Positions 17,901-25,331 of a stretch of 64,000 nt of DNA are shown piece after piece. The position numbers and the translations under genes were made by a program. Below the pieces are notes generated by a model. That model was not told the origin of the DNA. It saw only the letters and a list, made by a program, of their open reading frames with translations, and made no database searches. Every line of letters starts with the position of its first letter. Positions within the stretch are counted from its first letter, which is position 1. Source of the stretch: Moraxellaceae bacterium AER2_44_116 (GTDB lineage: Bacteria; Pseudomonadota; Gammaproteobacteria; Pseudomonadales; Moraxellaceae); assembly GCA_006546595.1 (NCBI GenBank), contig VIAD01000010.1, forward strand, positions 51,509-115,508. Direction: 5' to 3'.

Positions 17901-19486
17901 TTGGCATATAACCACTGTAATTCGGTCGGTGATAATGGACAGAGTTTGCCGCGTTCTTGCTCTAATAACGGAGGTAGCAAATCGTGTTTACCAACACCAT
18001 CACTGACGATTCTTGCCGCCTCGCTAGGCGGAGTTTCTACGCCACCGAGAATAATAGGCTCATATTCACAGCGTAAACACAATTGTTGGCCATGTAATTG
18101 CTGCTTTTGCGCGACGAGGAGTTGTATGCGTTGCTGTTGTAATTGATTAGCCGCTATTTGCAGTTGCCCACCTTGCGCCATTTTTTGACTCAGTGCGGTA
18201 ACCGCTTCGCCTAACTCTAATTTGCTTTTTTTATCATCATCCAAGACGCTGACACACAAGCTACGAATATTTTCAGGCACTTTTTCGCGTAATACCCGTA
18301 AGGCTTTGGAACTGTGACTGGTAATTAAAATACGTTTCTTTTGTGCTAATAAATGACCAATCAAATTGGCGATAGTATGTGTTTTTCCCGTTCCGGGTGG
18401 CCCTTGCACCAAAACAATATCGTGCGTTTCTAACTGTTGCGCCAGTTGATATTGTTCAGGATTGGCGGGTAGGGCAAATAAAATATTTTCGGGCGAAGTA
18501 TGCTCTGTTGATTGATTTTGCGGTGTTTGCTCTGCGCTGATTCCTGCTAAACGTCGTAAATATAAAGGAATATCGCCTAAATGACGGTTTTCTAATTGTT
18601 TAACGATGTCTGTGGCAACTTGTGCTGTCCAACCACCCCGCGAACGTATAAATAACACAGGCCGATAATCAATTTTTATGTCGGCACAATCGGGTTGATT
18701 GCTTAACCAATCTTGCATCGCTTGAGTATGGACACGTGCCGCTTCGTCTAAAGGATGCAGGCTTTCGATTTGGGTTTGCCATGTCTGGCTAATTAAATTG
18801 GCGTTTTCGGTGATTTCTGTCAGTAACGGTAAATAGAGTTCGGTATTACGTTCACTATCTTCAAGGGTAAAACGATTTTTAAGACCATCAAAATGCAGTT
18901 GTACAGGTTTGATTAATAAAGGATGTTGATAGGTCGGTTCTTTTTGCAACATGGCGCAACCTAAGACTAATTCTAGGTCGCCACTTTGTTTTTGTAGTTC
19001 GGTGTAAATCATTTGCAGTTTGGCGAATAAATCACGAATGGTTTGGTAACGCTGTTGTACCTCGCGCCATTGTTCACGCGCTAATAACCATGTTTGCCAT
19101 GCCGTCACACGTTGTTCGTTATCGTCAAATTGTTCGATTTCGGTTTTAGCTAAAAATGGCTTATGGGTTTTTTGTGGATGATGGCTAACTTCAACGGTAC
19201 GCCAATCTTGCCAAGCATTTGCTAACCAATCTTCAATAATAGCAGGTGGCTGAGGGCAGGGATGTTGTGGCGGTAACGAGACTTGCAGCAACCATTCGCG
19301 CTCTTCTTCGGAGTGATTTGTGATTTGCACATAATCATTGCTTTGCGGCAATTCATTCCAAAAACGTGCGGAGTCTGCTAAGGGTTGTTGATTGAGTTGA
19401 CGTGGAATTGGCTGATGACTGGCGGCAAAGGCGGTTAAAAAATGAAATAATTGAATAAGTGCGGTTTTGGGTGAGGCGGTGGGCAT
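14951..19486 (-). CDS. SF1 DNA/RNA helicase with C-terminal DUF559/Vsr-like nuclease
   Basis: This protein has about 1511 residues. Walker A is VQGPPGTGKTHTIANLIG (near 361-372). A long, Gln/Leu-rich, probably coiled-coil insert follows. Walker B is VVIVDEASQVD (near 1050), then LLEHFRC, VSRARDQLWIVHS and other UPF1/DNA2-type SF1 motifs. The C-terminus has an endonuclease-like fold, RIDLVVMGENSRLAVECDGD (near 1380), typical of DUF559/Vsr/MTES nucleases fused to helicases. The ATG at 19486 is chosen because AGGA lies 6 bases upstream; the longer frame (to 19576) would overlap the upstream gene by 52 bases. Helicase-nuclease fusions of this kind often act in phage or plasmid defence. It converges with the bilin cluster, separated by 7 bases. 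Confidence 0.85.
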   Translation of the reverse strand: MPTASPKTALIQLFHFLTAFAASHQPIPRQLNQQPLADSARFWNELPQSNDYVQITNHSEEEREWLLQVSLPPQHPCPQPPAIIEDWLANAWQDWRTVEVSHHPQKTHKPFLAKTEIEQFDDNEQRVTAWQTWLLAREQWREVQQRYQTIRDLFAKLQMIYTELQKQSGDLELVLGCAMLQKEPTYQHPLLIKPVQLHFDGLKNRFTLEDSERNTELYLPLLTEITENANLISQTWQTQIESLHPLDEAARVHTQAMQDWLSNQPDCADIKIDYRPVLFIRSRGGWTAQVATDIVKQLENRHLGDIPLYLRRLAGISAEQTPQNQSTEHTSPENILFALPANPEQYQLAQQLETHDIVLVQGPPGTGKTHTIANLIGHLLAQKKRILITSHSSKALRVLREKVPENIRSLCVSVLDDDKKSKLELGEAVTALSQKMAQGGQLQIAANQLQQQRIQLLVAQKQQLHGQQLCLRCEYEPIILGGVETPPSEAARIVSDGVGKHDLLPPLLEQERGKLCPLSPTELQWLYANQALIPFAAEQELAAGLPALNDLPSPDDWQQTITTLQQHQQAANSRQHWLWPRLETIHISRLTDSLTTLESLSLELKNLRQQGLWLDHLVEAGLDSPLSHDAWLDFFKLIEQSHQQTQQAQSLLLEYAPSLSPELCADAETLTTLNEIHAYLSAGGSFSWWKMLVNPAWKTILQAARCNDANVSQQVHIEALIAYVSHQQSQQRLIRRWQRQILVINGAELNPQQPSKSAIDWLPHLQQAFLWGQQRWQLFISQHIQPLGLTLTQLELHISPDLHAQTPRLTRTQQLIQQALIPEWQAHLARHSAEQVATTIHHSQQKLKPFLAHRPSTSVIHTLLQALQQQNITAYREAYQHLQSLLSLSADYQKRLNLLNKLHQGAEQWAQALRLRQAPHHTPLAADKDILQAWQWRQLHDELQYRQQLDLDRISRQLQQTTDDLQRVTAELISQQTWAHQVVAAEPYRQHLIGWQQTQTKIGKGTGKQAQRFRQLAQQQLKQAQYAVPVWIMPLAEVFRSFQVDSQFDVVIVDEASQVDISGLLATYLGKKVVIVGDDEQVSPDAVGTDSGIAQRLQQQYLQGIPNAHLYDGQTSLYDLSKQVAKGQLCLLEHFRCVPAIIGFSNQLSYQGRIKALREPASSQLQAHVVPYHVQGERIGKAKINHGEANAIVKLIQAMCNHPAYIGKTFGVISLLGNEQATLIELQLRAVLPMSVIEERRLLCGNSAQFQGDERDVILLSMVDSNEGDGVMRLQGDGARDMYKKRYNVAVSRARDQLWIVHSVNYQTDLKPTDLRRQLLEYAHEQANAHINTETPQTESVFEELVLKQLVARGYQVQTQYPVGYYRIDLVVMGENSRLAVECDGDKYHSGSEKIAEDLARQAILERLGWQFYRIRGSVFFREPEHALAGLWQRLADLGIQPILAEHAVNSSDELLHHEIIRLVEQMDANIEPETVIEEISSTPAVEELPNHQSINELFRQRSEARRKGLI

Positions 19487-19524
19487 ATCCATTCCTGTGG
19501 CGGGATTTTTAAGATAAATTGTTT

Positions 19525-20610
19525 TTAAACAATGGGTTGCACTTCTTCTCGGAGGTATTTTACCAGTTTTGGCCATTCAGTAGGCAGAGACGTACGATTA
19601 GCAGCAGGTGCTCTCGGGGTCGCTAAACTCATGGCAAGTTCTTCAAAATGAGGATTATTCGCTAAACGAGCGACAATTAAACAACGGGGCGTATATATAC
19701 CGCAACCTTGTATAATCCATTTGAATCGGTCATTAATATCACTATTAAGTAATCTATCCAAATCTTTCATGTTTTCGGCAATAGCTAAAGACTTTAAAAA
19801 TTCGTCTTCAAACAATTGAATTCGCGCTGCTATATCTTCTTTAGTTTTTAATTTCCGTTTGTCGCTATTTAAGGGATATAAGTGATCCAAAAGTAACATT
19901 TCAACACTATTAGCGTTCTTTTCTTTAAAAAATTCAAATCTATTATAAATATCTTCCACCATAGGAATGTCTATATAAAGACATCCATTTAAGCCGTAGT
20001 CACCCTCTTTATCTTGTGTGTAACCTACGGAGATATATTGAATACTGTATGTAGTTTTTTTGATATACATAGGTTTCGTGCTTGTTGGGGTTAGTAGTTC
20101 GTAGCTCAAGCCATATCTTGCCATTAACTCGTGCATTAACGGCTGTGTATAGTCTTTAAATTCATTAAGATTTTTAAAAGTTTTATTGGCGAAATAATCT
20201 TCTTGCATTAACCAAGAAATAGCACAGTCGCCTTCGGGGAGCGATTTGCGTGTTGGAAGATAAGCAACACCTAGTTGGTCATCATAAATCACTAAATTAA
20301 AAGCCTCTGCGGTTTTGCCTAATATTTTAAGCAGAGGTAAATAGTTGCTATAAGGGAGTGCTAAGTTGTGTAGAGCATATTGGTGTTGTTTAAATTGCTC
20401 GACAAGGTTGTAATAAAGTTGTTTGGTTGGCTCTTGAAACACCTGATGAAAACGAGCTAAATCTTGTAGGCGTTGGGCAAAGGCTAATATTGCACTACTG
20501 GGGCGTTCGGGCTTTTCAACTAATTGGTTAAAGGTTTTAAAGACTTCATCCATGTTTTTAGGTACGCCATGATCGTTGGCATCCCATAGATACAGCATTT
20601 GTCCACTCAT
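19525..20610 (-). CDS. Unknown protein, partner gene of the helicase-nuclease
   Basis: This 361-residue protein is not recognised. It has no signal peptide or membrane segment. The N-terminal ~120 residues are helical (SSAILAFAQRLQDLARF, LYYNLVEQFKQ), followed by a mixed region with LVIYDDQLGVAYLP and CAISWLMQEDYF. The C-terminal part contains GCGIYTPRCLIVARLANNPHFEELA. An AGGAG site lies 9 bases before the ATG. The gap to the helicase start is 38 bases and to the antitoxin gene upstream 29 bases, all on the minus strand, so co-transcription is likely. A specificity, regulatory or effector component of a defence module is possible but not shown by sequence. Confidence 0.75.
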   Translation of the reverse strand: MSGQMLYLWDANDHGVPKNMDEVFKTFNQLVEKPERPSSAILAFAQRLQDLARFHQVFQEPTKQLYYNLVEQFKQHQYALHNLALPYSNYLPLLKILGKTAEAFNLVIYDDQLGVAYLPTRKSLPEGDCAISWLMQEDYFANKTFKNLNEFKDYTQPLMHELMARYGLSYELLTPTSTKPMYIKKTTYSIQYISVGYTQDKEGDYGLNGCLYIDIPMVEDIYNRFEFFKEKNANSVEMLLLDHLYPLNSDKRKLKTKEDIAARIQLFEDEFLKSLAIAENMKDLDRLLNSDINDRFKWIIQGCGIYTPRCLIVARLANNPHFEELAMSLATPRAPAANRTSLPTEWPKLVKYLREEVQPIV

Positions 20611-20639
20611 GTGCTTAACTCCTGTTTTCTTTATTTTCT

Positions 20640-20966
20640 TTAATTGAGATGCATTTCTTCACGCAGTACTTTACGCAAAGTATCTTCTAGCGTTTGATGA
20701 TTCATCGCTTCACGTAATGCCGCATTGATAAGAGTTTGATAGCCTCGACCGCCTGCTTTTTCTTTAAAAAAACTCACCACATCAGGGTCAAGCGTGATAT
20801 TGATTTTTTGTTTTTTGAACGGCAGTTTTGCCACTTGTTGCCATTCTTCTTTCGACGTTGCTTTACCTGCAACACGAAAAGTAGCACGATCAAAGTCTGC
20901 TTGTGTTACTTCGGGGTATTCGTCGGAGTCATCAGCCAAGATTTTGGTAGTAGAGCTTTGTTTCAT
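20640..20966 (-). CDS. brnA: BrnA-like antitoxin
   Basis: This 108-residue protein has a C-terminal ribbon-helix-helix region, KQKINITLDPDVVSFFKEK followed by GGRGYQTLINAALREAM, as in BrnA antitoxins, which repress their own promoter and neutralise BrnT. The N-terminal half (EVTQADFDRATFRVAGK) also fits the family. Its start overlaps the 3' end of brnT by 35 bases, the toxin-first order usual for brnTA. The last residues (LEDTLRKVLREEMHLN) extend slightly beyond the DNA-binding domain. Confidence 0.88.
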   Translation of the reverse strand: MKQSSTTKILADDSDEYPEVTQADFDRATFRVAGKATSKEEWQQVAKLPFKKQKINITLDPDVVSFFKEKAGGRGYQTLINAALREAMNHQTLEDTLRKVLREEMHLN

Positions 20967-21204
20967 TGCGTGTCGCCTGTCTCATAGAAATAATACGGAT
21001 GGTGTTATCGTCTTCAACATGCACGAGCACCACAATTAAGGTTTGTAATGACCCTATAGCAACCATACGTTGCTCGCCATAAGCAGCGCGGTTATCCTCA
21101 AACAAAACCAGTGGACTATTAAATACTTTTTCAGCATCCACAAAATCTAAGCCGTGTTTTTCTAAGTTGGTTTTACGTTTGACTTCGTCCCAGACATAAC
21201 GCAT
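20932..21204 (-). CDS. brnT: BrnT-like ribonuclease toxin
   Basis: This 90-residue protein carries the BrnT signature: the N-terminal WDEVKRKTNLEKHGLDFVDAEKVF, a central strand with NRAAYGEQRMVAIG, and the C-terminal IRIISMRQATRNETKLYYQ. BrnT is a RelE-fold ribonuclease that arrests translation unless bound by BrnA. Toxin and antitoxin overlap and lie at the 5' side of the helicase-nuclease unit, so the pair may stabilise or guard that island. The divergent gene is mrcB, with about 190 bases between them. Confidence 0.9.
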   Translation of the reverse strand: MRYVWDEVKRKTNLEKHGLDFVDAEKVFNSPLVLFEDNRAAYGEQRMVAIGSLQTLIVVLVHVEDDNTIRIISMRQATRNETKLYYQNLG

Positions 21205-21395
21205 AAACTAACGGCCTTTGGATTGATGTATGAAGATAATAATATACACCAAGTAGATGATTGCAAGATAATTATGGTGATATAGGTAGAGTGCCGATAA
21301 ATTCGCCAAGCCTTCACGCGAACTTCACAAAAGAACATCGCACTCACCGTTATCACGCGTTACAATGGCGCAACTTTTCTAACTTGTAACAAGTT

Positions 21396-23732
21396 ATGAT
21401 ACGCGTGAATCCCCCTCAAAAGCCCGCTCAAGGTTTTATTCTCACCATTATTGTTTTATTGATGATGCTCGGCCTGTTGTTTGCCGTTGGTTTAGGTATT
21501 TATGCCTTATCACTCGATGGCACAGTGCGCGAAAAATTTGAAGGCAAACGCTGGGCGATTCCCGCGAAAGTGTATAGCAGACCTTTAGAACTCTACACAG
21601 GCGCAGCCGTTAGTAAATCTGACGTACTCGCTGAATTAAAATTATTACATTATCGCGCCCAAAGTAGTTACGACAGCCCCGGTGTCTATAGCGAAAAAAA
21701 TAATGAGTTATATATTTACACCCGTGGTTTTGTTTTCAGTGACGACACCGAAAAATCCCAAGTCTTAAAACTGCAATTTCAAGGCAATGTCTTAACGGAC
21801 TTAGCCAGCACCCAACAAAATAATAAAGGCATTGTCCGTTTAGAGCCGTTAGTTGTGGGTGGGATTTATCCCAAACAAAACGAAGACCGTGTATTAATGC
21901 AACTCAAAGAAGCCCCAAAATATTTAGAGCAGGCTTTATTAGCGACTGAAGATAAAAACTTTTATCATCATTTTGGCGTTTCTATTCGCGGTACGTTACG
22001 CGCGATTTTTGTGAATTTAACCAGTGGCGAGTTGCGTCAAGGTGGCAGTACATTAACGCAACAATTAGTGAAAAATTTTTATTTAACCGATGAGCGTTCA
22101 ATTAAACGTAAAGTCAATGAAGCCTTAATGGCGTTGTTATTAGAATGGCATTATGAAAAGAAAGAAATTTTAGAAACCTACTTAAATGAAGTGAATATCG
22201 GACAAAATGGTAATCGTTCGATTAACGGGTTTGGATTGGCGGCACAGTTTTATTTTGGTCAGCCGATTAGCGAATTATCCTTGCATCAAGTGGCGTTATT
22301 AGTGGGTTTAGTTAAAGGCCCTTCGTTTTATAATCCTTGGCGCAATCCTGAACGCGCCTTAGAGCGTCGCAATGTTGTCTTAGCTAATTTGTTGAATGAT
22401 GGCCACATTACCCAATCACAGTTTGATAAAGCCAAAGCCAAGCCTCTCGGCATTCTCAAAACGCCAACCGCAGGCTTGAGTATTTATCCTGCCTTTTTGG
22501 ATGTCGTACGTCGTCAGTTAAAGCAAGAATATAAAGAAGATGATTTAAGCTCATCAGGTTTGCGAATTTTTACTACGTTAGATCCGCGTGTGCAAAATTC
22601 AGCGCAATTATCGTTCAACAATCAAGTGACTCAGTTAAAAGCGCGTAACGGCAATCGTTTAGCTAATTTACAAGGTTCAGTAGTGGTGGCTAATCCCGAA
22701 AGTGGCGAGTTATTAGCGGTAATTGGCGGGTACGGTAATTTTACAGGCTTTAATCGAGCTTTAGACGCGTCACGGCAAGTCGGTTCTTTATTAAAGCCCG
22801 CCGTTTATTTGACGGCCTTAGCGACAGGTCAATACAGTTTATTGTCTCCTTTAGATGACAGTGCGGTACAAGTAGCGAGTCAAAGTGGTGATGTTTGGAC
22901 TCCTGAAAATTACGACCATCAAGATCATGGCTTAGTCCCATTATATGATGCCTTAGCACACTCTTATAATCAGGCCACTATTCGTTTAGGGATGACGATT
23001 GGCGTACCTGAAGTGATAGACACCTTAAAGAAATTAGGTGTGACGCAAGATATGCCAAATTATCCGTCATTGTTGTTGGGGACAGTCAATATGTCGCCAA
23101 TGGAAGTGTTACGGTTGTATCAACCCTTTGCCACCAATGGTTTTCAAACCTCTCCGCGCTCTATTCGTGAAGTGGTTGACGCAAACGGTAAGCGTTTAAC
23201 GCGCTATGGTTTGGAAGTGAAACAAGTCTATGATCCTGCGCCGTTATATTTAGTGAATTATGCGATGCAACAAACCATGCGTAGTGGCACAGGCGCAGCC
23301 GCGTATGCACGTTTACCGCAAGATTTAGTCATGGCAGGCAAAACAGGCACAACGAATGATATGCGTGATGCATGGTTTGCAGGTTACACAGGCAATTATT
23401 TGGCGGTTGTTTGGCTCGGAAATGATGACAACAAAGCGACGGGTTTATCGGGTGCTTCGGGGGCATTACCTGTTTGGATTGATTTAATGAGTCGCCTGAA
23501 ACCAACCTCGTTACAAGCGGCACAACCTGATAATGTGCAATGGCAATGGGTGGACAAAATGTCGGGCAAGTTAAGTGCTGAAGGTTGTGATGGTGCTATG
23601 TATGTGCCGTATCTCACCAGTAGTATTCCTGTGGATCAAGTGCCTTGTGCCGCCGAAAAAGATGTCTTGAATGACCCAATCAATGCGGTGGTCAATGGTG
23701 CTGTCAATAAAGTATTAGATATATTCCGATAG
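21396..23732 (+). CDS. mrcB: Bifunctional penicillin-binding protein 1b (glycosyltransferase/transpeptidase)
   Basis: This 778-residue, inner-membrane-anchored class A PBP builds and cross-links peptidoglycan. A membrane segment lies at about 13-38 (FILTIIVLLMMLGLLFAVGLG). A UB2H-like region follows (VYSRPLELYTG). The GT51 domain has EDKNFYHHFG, GGSTLTQQLVKN and KRKVNEALMALLLE. The transpeptidase has the active Ser in GSLLKP (about 464), the SYN motif in HSYNQA and KTGTTN. The UB2H segment and the short cytoplasmic tail identify PBP1b rather than PBP1a. The next gene, a lipoprotein, starts 11 bases after the stop. Confidence 0.94.
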   Translation: MIRVNPPQKPAQGFILTIIVLLMMLGLLFAVGLGIYALSLDGTVREKFEGKRWAIPAKVYSRPLELYTGAAVSKSDVLAELKLLHYRAQSSYDSPGVYSEKNNELYIYTRGFVFSDDTEKSQVLKLQFQGNVLTDLASTQQNNKGIVRLEPLVVGGIYPKQNEDRVLMQLKEAPKYLEQALLATEDKNFYHHFGVSIRGTLRAIFVNLTSGELRQGGSTLTQQLVKNFYLTDERSIKRKVNEALMALLLEWHYEKKEILETYLNEVNIGQNGNRSINGFGLAAQFYFGQPISELSLHQVALLVGLVKGPSFYNPWRNPERALERRNVVLANLLNDGHITQSQFDKAKAKPLGILKTPTAGLSIYPAFLDVVRRQLKQEYKEDDLSSSGLRIFTTLDPRVQNSAQLSFNNQVTQLKARNGNRLANLQGSVVVANPESGELLAVIGGYGNFTGFNRALDASRQVGSLLKPAVYLTALATGQYSLLSPLDDSAVQVASQSGDVWTPENYDHQDHGLVPLYDALAHSYNQATIRLGMTIGVPEVIDTLKKLGVTQDMPNYPSLLLGTVNMSPMEVLRLYQPFATNGFQTSPRSIREVVDANGKRLTRYGLEVKQVYDPAPLYLVNYAMQQTMRSGTGAAAYARLPQDLVMAGKTGTTNDMRDAWFAGYTGNYLAVVWLGNDDNKATGLSGASGALPVWIDLMSRLKPTSLQAAQPDNVQWQWVDKMSGKLSAEGCDGAMYVPYLTSSIPVDQVPCAAEKDVLNDPINAVVNGAVNKVLDIFR

Positions 23733-23742
23733 GAAAGACATT

Positions 23743-24354
23743 ATGCGTATTGTTGTAATGATGGCGATGACGACCACGTTATTATTATCAGGCTGTCAAA
23801 ATCTGCCGAGTTATAGTTGGCCAAATAGCCAAACAATGACCTATCCCAAAACGCCACCTAAATTAGTTGCGGTGAAGCCCGCTCCACAAGTGATTATTGA
23901 GCCTGTAATCACCAGAGAGATACCCAGTGAGCCGACACCAACACCTGTACTCACGCCTGTAAAACCAACGCCGCCTGTCGTTGCACAACCAGCTCGCCAG
24001 TTGGCCGATGGTCGTGATATGCCCGCAGTACAAAACTTATTAGCCAGTGCTCAATATAGTTTACAGCAAGGCAAACCTGAGGATGCCGCTTCTAGTTTAG
24101 AACGTGCTCAACGATTAGCCCCACAATCAGCGGCGGTTTATCAAAAGTTAGCCGAAGTACGCTTGCAACAAAATCGTCCTGTCGAGGCGGAACAGTTGGC
24201 GCGTAAAGGCGTGGCGTATGCCCATAATAATAGCCAACAAGCAGCTCTTTGGCGTTTGGTGGCGATAGCGGCAGACCGTCAAGGCAAAAAAGAAGTCGCG
24301 GATAAAGTGCGCGAGAAAGTCATGTTATTAGAGGCGGCAGGGGACAGAGGTTGA
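23743..24354 (+). CDS. TPR-containing outer-membrane lipoprotein
   Basis: This 203-residue protein has a type II signal peptide with lipobox LLSGC (C18). A Pro-rich linker follows (about 35-95, many PxP and PT units), then a tetratricopeptide region at about 97-200 (LLASAQYSLQQGKPEDAASS, AAVYQKLAEVRLQQNRPVEA). AGGAA lies close before the ATG. The long disordered linker could span from the outer membrane through the periplasm. Its location directly after mrcB suggests a PBP1b activator or partner, functionally like LpoB but not clearly homologous. Confidence 0.85.
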   Translation: MRIVVMMAMTTTLLLSGCQNLPSYSWPNSQTMTYPKTPPKLVAVKPAPQVIIEPVITREIPSEPTPTPVLTPVKPTPPVVAQPARQLADGRDMPAVQNLLASAQYSLQQGKPEDAASSLERAQRLAPQSAAVYQKLAEVRLQQNRPVEAEQLARKGVAYAHNNSQQAALWRLVAIAADRQGKKEVADKVREKVMLLEAAGDRG

Positions 24355-24485
24355 TAAAAAATCAGTTCTGACGACATTCTTATAAGTTCAAAAATATCAC
24401 CCCCATATTTACCTCAATGTATTTGCTATGAAGAAGCTATTCTAATATCGGGGTAGTGTCTGGCCTCATAAGGAGTTTACGCGCT

Positions 24486-25331
24486 ATGTTTTATCAGGGC
24501 ATTTTACGAAAAATGCGGACTCACGTTGCCAACAATGACACGATCAGTCACGCACCCGTCAATTATGAATTACCGATTGGCGCATTAACACTGCCTCTGA
24601 ATGATTATCTCGGTCAGGACATTCGTTTACAGTATACAGGCCGTATTTTTTGCTTAAATTGCGGCAAAAAAACGACCAAATCGTTTAGTCAGGGCTATTG
24701 CTATAACTGTTTTCGCAGTTCAGCTTCTGCCGATATGTGCATTATGAAGCCTGAAACCTGTCATTACCATTTAGGCACTTGCCGAGAGCCAGAGTGGGGT
24801 GAGGAGCATTGTTTTCGGCCACACATTATTTATTTGGCGAACTCTTCGGGCGTAAAAGTCGGTATTACCCGTCAAACGCAAGTGCCCACCCGTTGGATAG
24901 ATCAAGGCGCACGTCAAGCATTACCCATTTTTGAAGTGGCGAGCCGTTATTTGTCCGGTTTGATCGAAGTCACGTTGGCGCAACATATTGCCGATAAAAC
25001 ACAATGGCAACGCTTATTAAAATCGGATGCTGAATCGCAAGACCTTGCGTTTATTCGTGATGAGTTATTAACCTTATGTGCCGACGAATTGGCGGTATTG
25101 AATGAGCAATTTCCTCAAGAAATGAAAGTCTTAAAGGGCGATGTGTGGGAGTTTAATTTCCCTGTGCAACAATATCCACTGAAAGTGAAGGCGTTTAATT
25201 TTGATACTACGCCTGTCGTGACGGGGAAGTTAATGGGCATCAAAGGTCAATATTTAATTTTAGATACGGGTGTATTAAATATCCGTAAATTTGGCGGTTA
25301 TGAAGTCACTTTCGGAGAGCAAAATGTCTAA
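24486..25331 (+). CDS. DUF2797 zinc-ribbon protein
   Basis: This 281-residue protein has a zinc-ribbon-like cluster near residues 47-90 (FCLNCGKKT, GYCYNCF, CIMKPETCHYHLGTC), then IIYLANSSGVKVGITRQTQVPTRWIDQGA, which resembles a GIY-YIG-type strand pair and is the hallmark of the DUF2797 family. Function is unknown; a nucleic-acid-related role is plausible. The ATG at 24486 with AAGGAG 11 bases upstream is preferred over the in-frame start at 24456. The stop overlaps the pepN start by 8 bases, so the two are co-translated. Confidence 0.85.
   Translation: MFYQGILRKMRTHVANNDTISHAPVNYELPIGALTLPLNDYLGQDIRLQYTGRIFCLNCGKKTTKSFSQGYCYNCFRSSASADMCIMKPETCHYHLGTCREPEWGEEHCFRPHIIYLANSSGVKVGITRQTQVPTRWIDQGARQALPIFEVASRYLSGLIEVTLAQHIADKTQWQRLLKSDAESQDLAFIRDELLTLCADELAVLNEQFPQEMKVLKGDVWEFNFPVQQYPLKVKAFNFDTTPVVTGKLMGIKGQYLILDTGVLNIRKFGGYEVTFGEQNV

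Noticed and set aside
17802..18146. Plus-strand frame inside the helicase gene
   Set aside because: Cys/Ser-rich composition and no ribosome site; it is antisense shadow of a clear long coding frame.
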